Counted from the first letter of the stretch, positions 7,653 to 15,244 are shown. The stretch is 34,142 nucleotides of DNA from Nevskiales bacterium (GCA_028698335.1 JAQVDP010000027.1:1-34142), one strand, 5' to 3'. Notes: generated from the letters alone by a model not told the origin. A program made the numbers and translations.

Positions 7653-7891
7653 ATGAGCCAAAAGGCCGTCTTTTTCCATGCCGGTTGTCCGGCGCGCGTT
7701 TCCCGCGGAACAGCGGGTCGTCACGGCGATCGATCCGCATCGGTTTGAAGTGGAGATCGTGCATCTGGGCCAGAGCAAGGCGCGACTCGCCGAAGCGGAA
7801 GCGTCCGGCGTCAAGTCTGTTCCGGCCCTGGTAATCGGGGGAGCTGCCATTTCATATCAACTTCGGCGCCGTGCTGGCGGACCTGAAGTGA
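7653..7891 (+). pseudogene. Broken thioredoxin-fold protein gene
   Basis: The ATG with a GGAG site starts MSQKAVFFHAGCP, the opening of a small thioredoxin-like family. The frame then shifts by one at TTTCCCGCGG to continue EQRVVTAIDPHRFEVEIVHL and KSVPALVIGG, and shifts again near 7850 to end FHINFGAVLADLK. Two single-base insertions explain both shifts. The redox motif expected as CPVC reads CPAR (two T-to-C type changes), so the active site is lost as well. This is therefore a real pseudogene rather than a pure sequencing error. It originally lay first in the P460/TlpA-like operon. Confidence 0.75.
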
Positions 7892-7956
7892 TCGCGGCCA
7901 GCCGCCGGTCGGAAGGGAGTTCCACCCGGCGCCTCTTGCCATGCTAGGAGAACGCT

Positions 7957-8433
7957 ATGAGAGCTGTACTGTTTTGTCTGACACTGGCCTTCGTTGCCGT
8001 GCCGTCGCTGGCGGAGACCTCCGCCGTTCCCTATCCCGATGGTTACCGAGCGTGGTATCACATAAAAAGCATGCTCATCGAAGAGGGGCACCCGCTGTTC
8101 GGTTCCTTTGGAGGGATCCACCACATCTATGCGAACGAGAAGGCACTGGCCGGATACGAGAACGGACGATTCGCGGACGGTGCCGTCATCGTCTTCGATC
8201 TGCTGGAGGCGGAGACGGCGGGGGGCGCCGTGACGGAAGGTTCCCGCAAGGTGGCCGGCGTCATGCACAAGGACGCTCGGAAGTACGCCGCCACCGGCGG
8301 CTGGGGATTCGAGGCCTTCAGGGGCGGGGATCGAGCAAGCCGCGCAGTCGGAGGCGGTCCCGCCACGGCCTGCTTCGGCTGCCACGCACCGCAGAAGGAA
8401 CACGACTACGTCTTCAGCAGTCTTCGTGACTAG
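7957..8433 (+). CDS. Cytochrome P460-family periplasmic heme protein
   Basis: This 158-aa protein has a signal peptide (about 1-19, cut near SLA-ET), AGGAG before the ATG, and a single heme-attachment site CFGCH (139-143) near the C-terminus. The text YPDGYRAWYHIKSM and FGGIHHIYANEKAL matches the cytochrome P460 family. Authentic P460 enzymes oxidise hydroxylamine, with NO, to N2O or nitrite using a lysine-crosslinked heme; many relatives are uncharacterised and may only bind NO. Lys98 and Lys105 are nearby candidates, but the crosslink cannot be inferred. Its place beside NnrS and NsrR supports a nitrosative-stress role. Confidence 0.8.
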   Translation: MRAVLFCLTLAFVAVPSLAETSAVPYPDGYRAWYHIKSMLIEEGHPLFGSFGGIHHIYANEKALAGYENGRFADGAVIVFDLLEAETAGGAVTEGSRKVAGVMHKDARKYAATGGWGFEAFRGGDRASRAVGGGPATACFGCHAPQKEHDYVFSSLRD

Positions 8434-8442
8434 AGGATAACG

Positions 8443-8961
8443 ATGGCCGATGTCTCAGTCGCGCCGCCTTGGCGAATCAGCCAGTGGTTCAACGCCCGGC
8501 AGCCCCTCGACCTGGACGCGCTGCGCGGTCAGGTCGTGGTGCTGCATGCGTTCCAGATGCTGTGCCCTGGCTGTGTCTCGCACGGCGTGCCACAGGCCGA
8601 GCGCATACACCGTCTTTTCGATGGTGACGGAGTCGTGGTGGTCGGTCTGCACACGGTATTCGAGCATCACGCCGCCATGACGCCGGTGTCGCTCGCGGCT
8701 TTCCTGCACGAATACCGTGTCACCCATCCGGTCGGGGTGGATCTGCACGAGGGTGACGACCCGATCCCTGTGACCATGCGCAGCTACGGGTTGGAGGGAA
8801 CGCCGTCGCTGGTCCTGATCGATCGTGCGGGTCGACTGCGCCTCAGGCATTTCGGGCGACTGGATGATCTGACGGTTGGCCGTGAAGTGATGCGCCTGGC
8901 GTCGGAGGAGGTACGCGGTGCAAGTTTGTGCACAGAAGCGAGTTGCCGGTTGGACGATTGA
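8443..8961 (+). CDS. TlpA/AhpC-like thioredoxin-fold protein
   Basis: This 172-aa protein starts 9 nt after the P460 stop, with GAGGATAACG before the ATG. The thioredoxin fold is shown by LRGQVVVLHAFQMLCPGC (active-site C41-x2-C44), the cis-Pro segment LEGTPSLVLID (P121) and a central VVVVGLHTVF strand. No signal peptide is evident, so it is probably cytoplasmic, unlike the neighbouring P460 protein. Two extra cysteines sit in the tail (SLCTEASC). It may reduce thiols or peroxides, or support heme protein maturation. The exact partner is unknown. Confidence 0.8.
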   Translation: MADVSVAPPWRISQWFNARQPLDLDALRGQVVVLHAFQMLCPGCVSHGVPQAERIHRLFDGDGVVVVGLHTVFEHHAAMTPVSLAAFLHEYRVTHPVGVDLHEGDDPIPVTMRSYGLEGTPSLVLIDRAGRLRLRHFGRLDDLTVGREVMRLASEEVRGASLCTEASCRLDD

Positions 8962-9064
8962 ATATGCCGCAAACATTGGAACCCGCCGGTAGTCGCAGTG
9001 CTCATTGGCGGCGAGTCGGCTCGGGTGCGATGTGCCATGCTGCATCCGCGCCAAGCAGATATTC

Positions 9065-10213
9065 ATGACGCCAGGGCTATTAGGAATGGCAGCCAAGGGG
9101 GATTCAACGCGCTCTGCAATACCTGCCGCACTGGCCGCGGAGCGCTGGTTCTTTCCTGCTGCGGCGCTGTACGGCGCAGTCGCCGTGCCGGCGTCGGTAT
9201 ACGGCATGCTAGATGGCGAGCAGCACATTCCAGGATTGGCGACTCGGGCTGCACATGCACACGAGTTGCTGTTCGGCTATGCGCTGGCAGTGGTTGCAGG
9301 CTACCTCACTGGTCGCGCGAGTGCCGCACGCCTGGCGCTTCTACTTGGCTTCTGGCTTGCGGCCCGCGTGAGCTATCTGATGGCGCCGTATGGGGTCCCG
9401 GCCGCGTTACTCAACACCGGGTTCGCGGCAGCGATGGCGCTCACGGTCGCGCCCAAACTCATCCGCGCCGCCAAGAAATGGCGCAACAAGATGCTTGGAC
9501 CGCTCATCGTTGCCTTGGCAATTGCAGTGTCTGTGTTTCACCTCGCGCTTGTCGTGGAATCACCACGCTTCCAGCTGCTGGCTCTGCGCGAGTCCGTCGT
9601 GATGCTGGCGCTACTGATGCTGTTCATGGGCGGAAGAATCATCGCGCCGGCGGTCGCAGGCGCAATCGAGCGTTCCGGCGGAACGATGGAGGCACGCGTG
9701 CAGCCTCGAATCGAAGGCGCGCTGCTTTTGGTCATGCTGGTGGCCGTGCTCGGCACTGCATGCCCGCGCGCCGATGAGGTGGCCGGAGTCAGCCTGATCG
9801 CCGCAGGCGTGCTTGCTGCCGTGCGTCTATTGCGCTGGCGCCTATGGCATTGTCGCAGTCGCACGGATCTTCTCTGCCTGGGCGCGGGCTATGGTTGGCT
9901 GGCGGCGGGTTTGATATTGCTCGGTAGTGCCCGACTGGGAGCCTTGCCCATCGCCACTGCGACACATGGCATCACCGTTGGGGCGCTCGGCTCTCTAACA
10001 ACCGCAGTCATGGGGCGCGTGCATCTGGTTAAGTGCCGTGTCCGGCCCGAGAGTGCCGGACGAACCATGTCACTGATCGCTGTAGCCATGTCTGCTGCCG
10101 CACTGGTGCGCATCGCCGGTGGAGGAACGGCCGGCACCTTGTGGCTCGCCGCAGCATTGTGGAGCATGGGGCTCCTGCTATTGCTAGGGCTGTTTCGACG
10201 CTTCCGGCAGTAG
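9065..10213 (+). CDS. nnrS: NnrS-family membrane protein (first copy)
   Basis: This 382-aa, about 12-helix membrane protein has the NnrS pattern: ERWFFPAAALYG, the GLATRAAHAHELLFGYALAVVAG-like segment with the conserved HxHE, and ITVGALGSLTTAVMGRVHL near the C-terminus. NnrS proteins are heme- and copper-containing membrane proteins that protect cells from NO and iron-nitrosyl damage. The start at ATG 9065 is provisional; ATG 9086 has TTAGGA just before it, and a TTG at 9005 is unlikely. It runs towards nsrR (convergent) and may be read through from the P460/TlpA-like genes. Confidence 0.82.
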   Translation: MTPGLLGMAAKGDSTRSAIPAALAAERWFFPAAALYGAVAVPASVYGMLDGEQHIPGLATRAAHAHELLFGYALAVVAGYLTGRASAARLALLLGFWLAARVSYLMAPYGVPAALLNTGFAAAMALTVAPKLIRAAKKWRNKMLGPLIVALAIAVSVFHLALVVESPRFQLLALRESVVMLALLMLFMGGRIIAPAVAGAIERSGGTMEARVQPRIEGALLLVMLVAVLGTACPRADEVAGVSLIAAGVLAAVRLLRWRLWHCRSRTDLLCLGAGYGWLAAGLILLGSARLGALPIATATHGITVGALGSLTTAVMGRVHLVKCRVRPESAGRTMSLIAVAMSAAALVRIAGGGTAGTLWLAAALWSMGLLLLLGLFRRFRQ

Positions 10214-10270
10214 GCCGGTTATTTCGGCTGCTGCATTCAGCTGCTTCCTGTCTTCCGCAGGATGTGGCTA

Positions 10271-10786
10271 TCACCTGCGTCCGTGCGTTCTCGAGTCATG
10301 CCTGCCCGGCTTTGAGCTCGCTGTCCGCGTCGCGTACCCGCGCGTGCTCTCAACGACCGACGACGTCGGCAACGATGCGCTATCTGGAATGTAGACACAC
10401 TCGGCAATAGTGGTTCTGTCTAGCTCTGCGAGGAACGCATCACGTGCCGTGGCCAGGCGTGACTTGAGCCGGCACACTGGCTCCAGCGAACAGCTGCCGC
10501 CGTCGTTGCGGAAGCATTCGACAAGTGCTTGGCGCTGTTCGAGCTGGCGGACAACCTCGCCCAACAGGATCGACTGCGGTGGAACTGCCAGCCTGAAGCC
10601 GCCGCCGGCGCCACGCTGGGTGCGTATCAATCCGGCGCGGCCCAGGTCCTGAACCACCTTGGCAAGGTGATTGCGCGAAACGCCGAATTCCTTGGCGATC
10701 CCGTCGGTCGTGAACAGCTGGTCCGGTGCGCCGGCCAGTCGCATGAGGATGCGCAGGCCATAGTCGGTGAAGGCGGTGAGTCGCAT
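10271..10786 (-). CDS. nsrR: NsrR, Rrf2-family nitric-oxide-sensing repressor
   Basis: This 171-aa protein begins MRLTAFTDYGLRILMRLA, the usual NsrR opening, has the Rrf2 winged helix (IAKEFGVSRNHLAKVVQDL), the wing (RGAGGGFRL), and three cluster-binding cysteines C91-x7-C99-x5-C105 (ECFRNDGGSC, PVCRLK). NsrR holds a [4Fe-4S] or [2Fe-2S] cluster; NO destroys it and relieves repression of NO-defence genes. The C-terminus is about 25 residues longer than typical. It is divergent from the RIC/NOR-like gene, whose promoter carries a palindrome. A TTG at 10795 is a less likely start. Confidence 0.9.
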   Translation of the reverse strand: MRLTAFTDYGLRILMRLAGAPDQLFTTDGIAKEFGVSRNHLAKVVQDLGRAGLIRTQRGAGGGFRLAVPPQSILLGEVVRQLEQRQALVECFRNDGGSCSLEPVCRLKSRLATARDAFLAELDRTTIAECVYIPDSASLPTSSVVESTRGYATRTASSKPGRHDSRTHGRR

Positions 10787-10805
10787 GACGATCAAGAATT
10801 AGGTA

Positions 10806-10834
10806 TTGACAGTGCATATTAAACTCACTTAAAT
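10806..10834 (+). promoter_or_regulatory. Strong sigma-70 promoter for the RIC/NOR-like gene
   Basis: TTGACA (10806-10811), 17-bp spacer, TTAAAT (10829-10834). The consensus -35 and ideal spacing lie in an AT-rich island, 34 bp before the ATG. Confidence 0.65.
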
Positions 10835-10851
10835 AAGTATCAAATATACTT
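10835..10851. promoter_or_regulatory. Palindrome at the RIC/NOR-like promoter, candidate NsrR site
   Basis: AAGTAT and ATACTT flank CAAAT directly after the -10 box. It resembles the AT-rich dyads bound by NsrR but is not an exact match to the E. coli consensus. Its position over the transcription start would repress. Assignment to NsrR is inferred from adjacency. Confidence 0.5.
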
Positions 10852-10867
10852 CTTTTGGCGGGGCTCC

Positions 10868-12049
10868 ATGAATGCACAAGCCCAGCAATCCGCCATGCAA
10901 CTGCGCACCGCATGCCAAATTGCTGCGGTCTTGTCTGGCGCGACAGCGGTTCTCCGCGGGTTCGCGCTGGATTCATGTTGCCGAGGGAATGTCCCGCTCG
11001 ACGAAACGGCGCAGGCGCGCGGTCTCGATCCGGACGAGGTGATCCAAGAGCTTGATGGCCTCTTGCCTGACGTTGGCGCAATGTCTTCCCCGCAGGACAC
11101 TGCGGAACTGATTGACCACATTCTGAGTCGCGATCACGATGTCCGCCGGCATGAGCTGTCGAAGCTCCTCCGGTTGTCGCAGAAGGTGGGATCGGTCCAG
11201 TCGGATGATCCGCGTGCGCCGCACGGACTCGCCGGTGCTCTTGGCGATCTGCGGGTCGAACTCATGGCGCATATCCAGAGGGAGGCGACGATCCTGTTCC
11301 CGGCGATGTGGCAGCCTCGCGCCGACTGGCAGGGCGGGCCGACGACCGAGACGCGCTCGATCACTGCGTCGTTGTTTGTATCAACTATCGTGATCAGTCT
11401 GTTCTTCGTTTCGGCGCTGATGTGGGGCGTGCACGCCCATCTCTCCGAAGTGGTGTATTGGCGCTGGTGGCTCGTGCGCGTCAGCGCCGCGAACATTGCT
11501 GTTCTGTTCGCCACGGTCATGTTCATGAGCAGTGGCGTGCTCGATACGCTGCTTTACCTGTGCTTCGTTGGTACACCCAAGGGCGTCGTCGCGCTGCGGA
11601 ATGGGTTCAGTGCTCTCGAAGTCGTACCCCTGGCCTATATCGGATTCGAGGTGTCTGAGGCTTGGAAGCTGGGCAAGGCGGCGCCGTGGATGGCACGATG
11701 CAAGTGGCCCATTATGTATTTCATCGCGGTGTCGTTCTGGAATCTCGTCGGAGCGGGCCTGTTTGAATTCCTGATCAATCCGTCGCTGTTGCTGTACTAC
11801 ATGCAGGGTATGAATCTGACGCCGCTACATGGCCATGGCCATACTGCGCTGTTTGGTGTCTGCGGTATGGTCGGCATCTCGCTGGTGCTGTTATGTCTGC
11901 GCGGATTGCGCGGGCGGAGGCTCGGGAACACAAGACGTTTCGGAACTGCCTTCTGGACGCTCAACATCGGGCTGGCGTGGTTCGTAATCCGGCTGTGGAT
12001 CTCGCCGACGCGTGAATCCGTCAGCTCCACCGAAACGCGGAAGGCATAG
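10868..12049 (+). CDS. Chimeric RIC/YtfE-like + quinol NO-reductase-like membrane protein
   Basis: This protein has 393 aa in one open frame. Residues 12-70 are a ScdA/YtfE N-terminal domain with the paired cysteines C37-C38 (LDSCCRGN). Residues 80-148 are the first half of a hemerythrin domain: H84, H135 and E139 occupy ligand positions known in YtfE, but the second half (two more His and a Glu) is absent. From about 163 it becomes the C-terminal part of a qNOR: HLSEVVYWRWWLV, FSALEVVPL, FWNLVGAGLF, MQGMNLTPLHGHGH, FWTLNIGLA. The helix after WRWWLV, carrying the FeB-ligand His and Glu, is deleted, and the FeB HH pair is L229-Y230. Heme-ligand histidines remain (H321-H325, with an extra Gly-His). 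Reductase activity is therefore unlikely; sensing, heme binding or gene decay are alternatives. Confidence 0.8.
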   Translation: MNAQAQQSAMQLRTACQIAAVLSGATAVLRGFALDSCCRGNVPLDETAQARGLDPDEVIQELDGLLPDVGAMSSPQDTAELIDHILSRDHDVRRHELSKLLRLSQKVGSVQSDDPRAPHGLAGALGDLRVELMAHIQREATILFPAMWQPRADWQGGPTTETRSITASLFVSTIVISLFFVSALMWGVHAHLSEVVYWRWWLVRVSAANIAVLFATVMFMSSGVLDTLLYLCFVGTPKGVVALRNGFSALEVVPLAYIGFEVSEAWKLGKAAPWMARCKWPIMYFIAVSFWNLVGAGLFEFLINPSLLLYYMQGMNLTPLHGHGHTALFGVCGMVGISLVLLCLRGLRGRRLGNTRRFGTAFWTLNIGLAWFVIRLWISPTRESVSSTETRKA

Positions 12050-12050
12050 C

Positions 12051-13286
12051 GTGGCAGAGCCGGCGGCCGTGACGCTGTCGGTGCGCCGCCTCGGTGCCGC
12101 GCCGCATCGTCTGCTGTTCTTCGTCGGCGCGACGAATGTGCTTCTTGCAATGGCCTGGTGGACGGCATGGCTGATATCGGCTCAGGCGTCGGCATCATGG
12201 ATGCCGCAGCCGCGGATTTCCGCAGGCTGGCTGCATGCGTTCGTCATGCAGTATCAGATGCTGCCGAGTTTCATGTTCGGCTTTCTACTGACGGTGTTCC
12301 CCCGCTGGATGGGTCTTGCCGAGTTGCCGCCGCGACGCTACCTGCCGGTCGGAGGAGGCCTGTTCGGCGGGCAGATCGTCATGTTGATGGGCGCCGTCGG
12401 ACTGGACCGTGCGCTGGTGGCCGGCTGGGCGATGACCGTGTTCGGATGGGGTGCCGGGCTGTTCGCGTTGGCACCGCATCTGTGGCGTGAGCGCGGGACC
12501 ACTTGGCATGCCTGGTCGAGTTTCGGTGCGTTGCTTGCTGGTTTTTCGGGGCTCGGGATGTTTGGCGCCTTCCTGTTCGGTGCGGGAGCATGGTGGTTGT
12601 TCGCCAGCATCAAGGTCGGGACCTTCGCCTTGCTCCTGCCGGTCTACCTGACGGTTGCCCATCGGATGTTTCCCTTTTTCGCGGGCGGTGTTGTCGCGGG
12701 CTACGTGCCGTGGCGGCCGTTCTGGCTGCTTGCCGTCTTCTGGGGTGGGTGTCTGCTGCATCTGGCGTTGGAACTCGATCACGCCTATGTCTGGCTGTGG
12801 GCGGTTGATGCGCCGATGGCCGTGCTGACCGCGTATCTGTGCTGGCGCTGGTGGCCCCGGCTGGTCAACGAACCCCGGCGGCCTCCGCTCCTGATGGTGT
12901 TGTTCTTCGGGCTGGCCTGGCTGCCGGTGACGTTTGCGCTCTATGCCGTACAAAGTGCCTGGTACGTATTCTCCGGAGCTTTCGAGCTCGGCCGTGCGCC
13001 CGCTCACGCGCTGTTCATCGGCTTCTTCGGTAGCGTGCTGGTCGCCATGGTGACGCGTGTGACACAAGGTCACGCAGGGCGGCCACTGCTGCTGCCGCCG
13101 ATCGCGGTTTTCGCATTTGCGGCGATCCAGGTCGTGGCGATCGTTCGCATTGCAGCTGAGTTTGAGCCCGATCCGATGGTCTGGTACGTGTTCGCGGGCA
13201 TCGGCTGGCTTCTGGCGCTGGGGCCGTGGGCAATATGGCTGGGGCGGACCTACCTGGCGCCCCGGGCGGATGGACGTCCGGGCTGA
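12051..13286 (+). CDS. nnrS: NnrS-family membrane protein (second copy)
   Basis: This 411-aa, about 12-helix protein starts at the GTG one base after the upstream stop, preceded by GGAAGG; an earlier in-frame GTG (12012) lies inside the upstream gene. NnrS features are RLGAAPHRLLFFVGA, the WLHAFVMQYQMLPSFMFGFL segment with conserved His and Gln, HRMFPFF, and GFFGSVLVAMVTRVTQGHAG. It is diverged from the copy at 9065, so it is not a recent duplicate. It is probably cotranscribed with the RIC/NOR-like gene and the SirB-like gene, which its stop overlaps (TGATG). Confidence 0.88.
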   Translation: MAEPAAVTLSVRRLGAAPHRLLFFVGATNVLLAMAWWTAWLISAQASASWMPQPRISAGWLHAFVMQYQMLPSFMFGFLLTVFPRWMGLAELPPRRYLPVGGGLFGGQIVMLMGAVGLDRALVAGWAMTVFGWGAGLFALAPHLWRERGTTWHAWSSFGALLAGFSGLGMFGAFLFGAGAWWLFASIKVGTFALLLPVYLTVAHRMFPFFAGGVVAGYVPWRPFWLLAVFWGGCLLHLALELDHAYVWLWAVDAPMAVLTAYLCWRWWPRLVNEPRRPPLLMVLFFGLAWLPVTFALYAVQSAWYVFSGAFELGRAPAHALFIGFFGSVLVAMVTRVTQGHAGRPLLLPPIAVFAFAAIQVVAIVRIAAEFEPDPMVWYVFAGIGWLLALGPWAIWLGRTYLAPRADGRPG

Positions 13287-13690
13287 TGATCGAACTCTAC
13301 CCGCAGATGAGGCTCGTGCATGTCACGGCGGTGCTGTTGAGTGGAAGCCTGTTTCTGGCTCGGGGAACCCTTGTCCTCCGCGGGTAGCAGTCCAAGGCGC
13401 TCGCCGCGCCGCTCCGATATCTGAGCTACGTAATCGACACCGTGCTGCTGCTTGCCGCGGCGATGCTGGTCTCGATTCTGCCCGGCGAGGTATTCGCCAA
13501 CGGGTGGCTCGCTGCGAAACTCGCGCTGCTGGTCGTGTATATCGTACTTGGGTCGCTCGCGCTCAAGCGAGGGCGAACGATGATGATTCGCACGGTCACA
13601 TACGGCCTTGCGCTGCTTGCCTACGGATTCATGTTCGGTATTGCGCGGGCACATCACCCGCTCGGCGTGCTCCACCATTGGTTGCGTTGA
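13286..13690 (+). pseudogene. SirB-family small membrane protein gene with in-frame amber stop
   Basis: The frame starts MIELYPQMRLVHVTAVLLSG, coupled to the NnrS stop (TGATG), and reads through to RAHHPLGVLHHW at 13690. This is the full SirB-type four-helix pattern of about 134 residues. A TAG at 13385-13387 (codon 34) interrupts it, between RG and QSKALAAPLRYLSYVIDT. Both parts are in the same frame and otherwise clean, so the lesion looks recent or is a read error. SirB-type proteins often accompany NnrS. A short 33-residue peptide or suppression are the only other readings. Confidence 0.75.
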
Positions 13691-13994
13691 CCGGTCCTGG
13701 TCTGGCTTGTCAGTCCGAAATGGTAGTGCTGCGGCAAGCGGGATGACTTTTCGTGAGTCCTCATCGATACCGGGGGGCGGGCTTGACGCTCTTGCACGGT
13801 GTGCCGGCTAGGCCTTCAGGGTTGGTTCCTGTATTGATCGGCTGTTGTAGAGCGTCCAGAACGATTGTTTGCTACTGCGGTTCGAGAGGCAGATGAGGAT
13901 GTGAAAAGCGCATTTGGGCTGTGCGTACTGTCCACATCAGGGTTTGGATGTCTTTCTGGCAGGTGCCGGGGCATCGGACTTTTCAGCCTTTGCG
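13691..13994. other. Gene-free gap between sirB-like gene and cytochrome c
   Basis: No gene is recognised. On the minus strand, 13937-13994 is a lysine/alanine-rich frame that would extend the cytochrome c tail if one A of its A6 tract were removed (see that entry). No terminator was seen. Confidence 0.4.
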
Positions 13995-14423
13995 TCATTT
14001 TTTATCGGCATTGTCATCCACGCTTGGCTTATTCGTGCGCGAACATGCGAAAGCTCCCAGGCTCGCCTGCGACAGATAGGAGATTATGTCTGCCCGATCC
14101 CGAGGGTCGTCGGCGAGCCGTGCCTGCATGTGATTGCCTGGAACATAGGCGTTCGGATCACGTAGCCATCGGTCAAGCGTCACTTCCGACCAGATGATGC
14201 CTGATTGACTCAGGGCCGTGGAGTACTCGTACCCGGGTTGGGTTGCCGCGCGACAGCCAATGAGTCCGCGGTGCATAGGACCTGGTCCATTTTCGTCGAT
14301 CGCATGACATGCACCGCATCGCGCAGTGTACAACTGGGCGCCGCGCTCGGTGTTTGCTGCCTGTGTGTCTGCTGAGAACGCGAATAGACCGGCAATGACG
14401 AGGCCTAGAACTGGATGAATCAC
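13995..14423 (-). CDS. Class I c-type cytochrome
   Basis: This is a 142-aa periplasmic protein with a signal peptide (cut near TQA-AN), one heme site CGACH, GPGPMHRGLIGC and the distal methionine in PGNHM; the pattern LDRWLRDPNAYVPG is standard for soluble cytochrome c. The GTG start is chosen because AGGAGA lies 7 nt before it; a TTG six bases upstream lies too near that site. It would carry electrons in the periplasm, perhaps to the P460-like or another heme protein nearby. The C-terminus ends at an A6 run; one base fewer would extend it by about 18 residues. Confidence 0.88.
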   Translation of the reverse strand: MIHPVLGLVIAGLFAFSADTQAANTERGAQLYTARCGACHAIDENGPGPMHRGLIGCRAATQPGYEYSTALSQSGIIWSEVTLDRWLRDPNAYVPGNHMQARLADDPRDRADIISYLSQASLGAFACSRTNKPSVDDNADKK

Positions 14424-14496
14424 GTGCAACTCTCCTGTGAGGTCGCCGGCGGTTGTTTATTCCAGCCGGCGACCCCAGACGCAAGATGGACCGATG

Positions 14497-15105
14497 TCAG
14501 CTTCCAAAACTCATGGATTTCTGCGGCAGTGAGCCTCCGAGTGCCTGAGTCAACGCGGTGTAGTGCATGGTCTCGTCCGCGATCAGCATGCCTGCAACCT
14601 TCGCAAGGCCGCGATCATCAAAGCTCGGAATCACGCCGAGGTATGCGTTCACCGCTCCCAGTTCCAGGCGCTGTGCCAGTCGTAGGACGTCGGCGCCGGT
14701 CTTGATTGAATTGATGTTGAGCTTCGAGCTCTTCTTGTAGTCGTCCAGGCTTTTGGAGGGGGTAGGAGTTCCCCCCATCTGTTCAATAGCGCCCACCAGC
14801 ACTTCACGGTGCCCTTCGTGGTGACTCTTGAACAGCACGGCAACATCAAGAAGAGGTTTGGCGAGAAGGCCACTTTGAGCGCCGATCTGGTAGGCGGCGA
14901 TGCCCTCGTGCTCAAGGCCGAGCGCGACGTTGAGGATCGCCACGTCGTTGCCTGCTTGCGTCGAACCGTGCGTTGCCGCGAGGCCACGCAGCGGCATCCC
15001 TCCCATCATCGCGAGTGCCGCAGCTGACAGCGCCCCGCCCCGCGAAAGAAAGGTGCGGCGTTCGGGTAGGGCCAAGCCTTTGGAGGATTGATTTTCGTGG
15101 GCCAT
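14497..15105 (-). CDS. Exported ferritin-like domain protein
   Basis: This 202-aa protein has an N-terminal twin-arginine-type signal (ERRTFLSRGG followed by a hydrophobic run to GLA). The rest is a four-helix ferritin-like fold with repeated Glu/His positions: LGLEHEGIAAYQIG, KSHHEGHREVLVG, LAQRLELGAVNAYLG and ADETMHYTAL, which would hold a di-metal centre. The family is widespread, usually periplasmic, and of unknown exact function. The start has CGGAGA before it. It lies just upstream of the cytochrome c gene on the same strand, and divergent from folE2. Export folded with metal by Tat is consistent. Confidence 0.8.
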   Translation of the reverse strand: MAHENQSSKGLALPERRTFLSRGGALSAAALAMMGGMPLRGLAATHGSTQAGNDVAILNVALGLEHEGIAAYQIGAQSGLLAKPLLDVAVLFKSHHEGHREVLVGAIEQMGGTPTPSKSLDDYKKSSKLNINSIKTGADVLRLAQRLELGAVNAYLGVIPSFDDRGLAKVAGMLIADETMHYTALTQALGGSLPQKSMSFGS

Positions 15106-15191
15106 GCAAATCTCCGGTAGATGAATTCACGTTGTGCGCCATCGACGGATGAATCCGGGCAACGGCGTGGCCATACTATAAACTACTTTAC

Positions 15192-15205
15192 ACAGTTTCA
15201 ACTGT
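15192..15205. promoter_or_regulatory. Palindrome in the ferritin-like/folE2 divergent promoter
   Basis: ACAGTT-TC-AACTGT is a perfect dyad inside an AT-rich 50-bp island (15170-15220) of GC-rich DNA. It is central to both promoters, so one regulator could control both directions. The nearby SufR-like gene is a candidate; this is inference. Confidence 0.5.
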
Positions 15206-15244
15206 TTTATATATTTCCAAAATCATTTGACGGATCCATTTCCC

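Noticed and set aside
10868-12049. Functional NO reductase
   Set aside because: FeB-ligand helix absent and His-His pair replaced by Leu-Tyr, so catalysis as in qNOR is not credible.
13385-13387. TAG read as pyrrolysine or another recoded amino acid
   Set aside because: No catalytic role expected at this place in a SirB-like membrane protein and no other sign of recoding in the window; a nonsense mutation is simpler.
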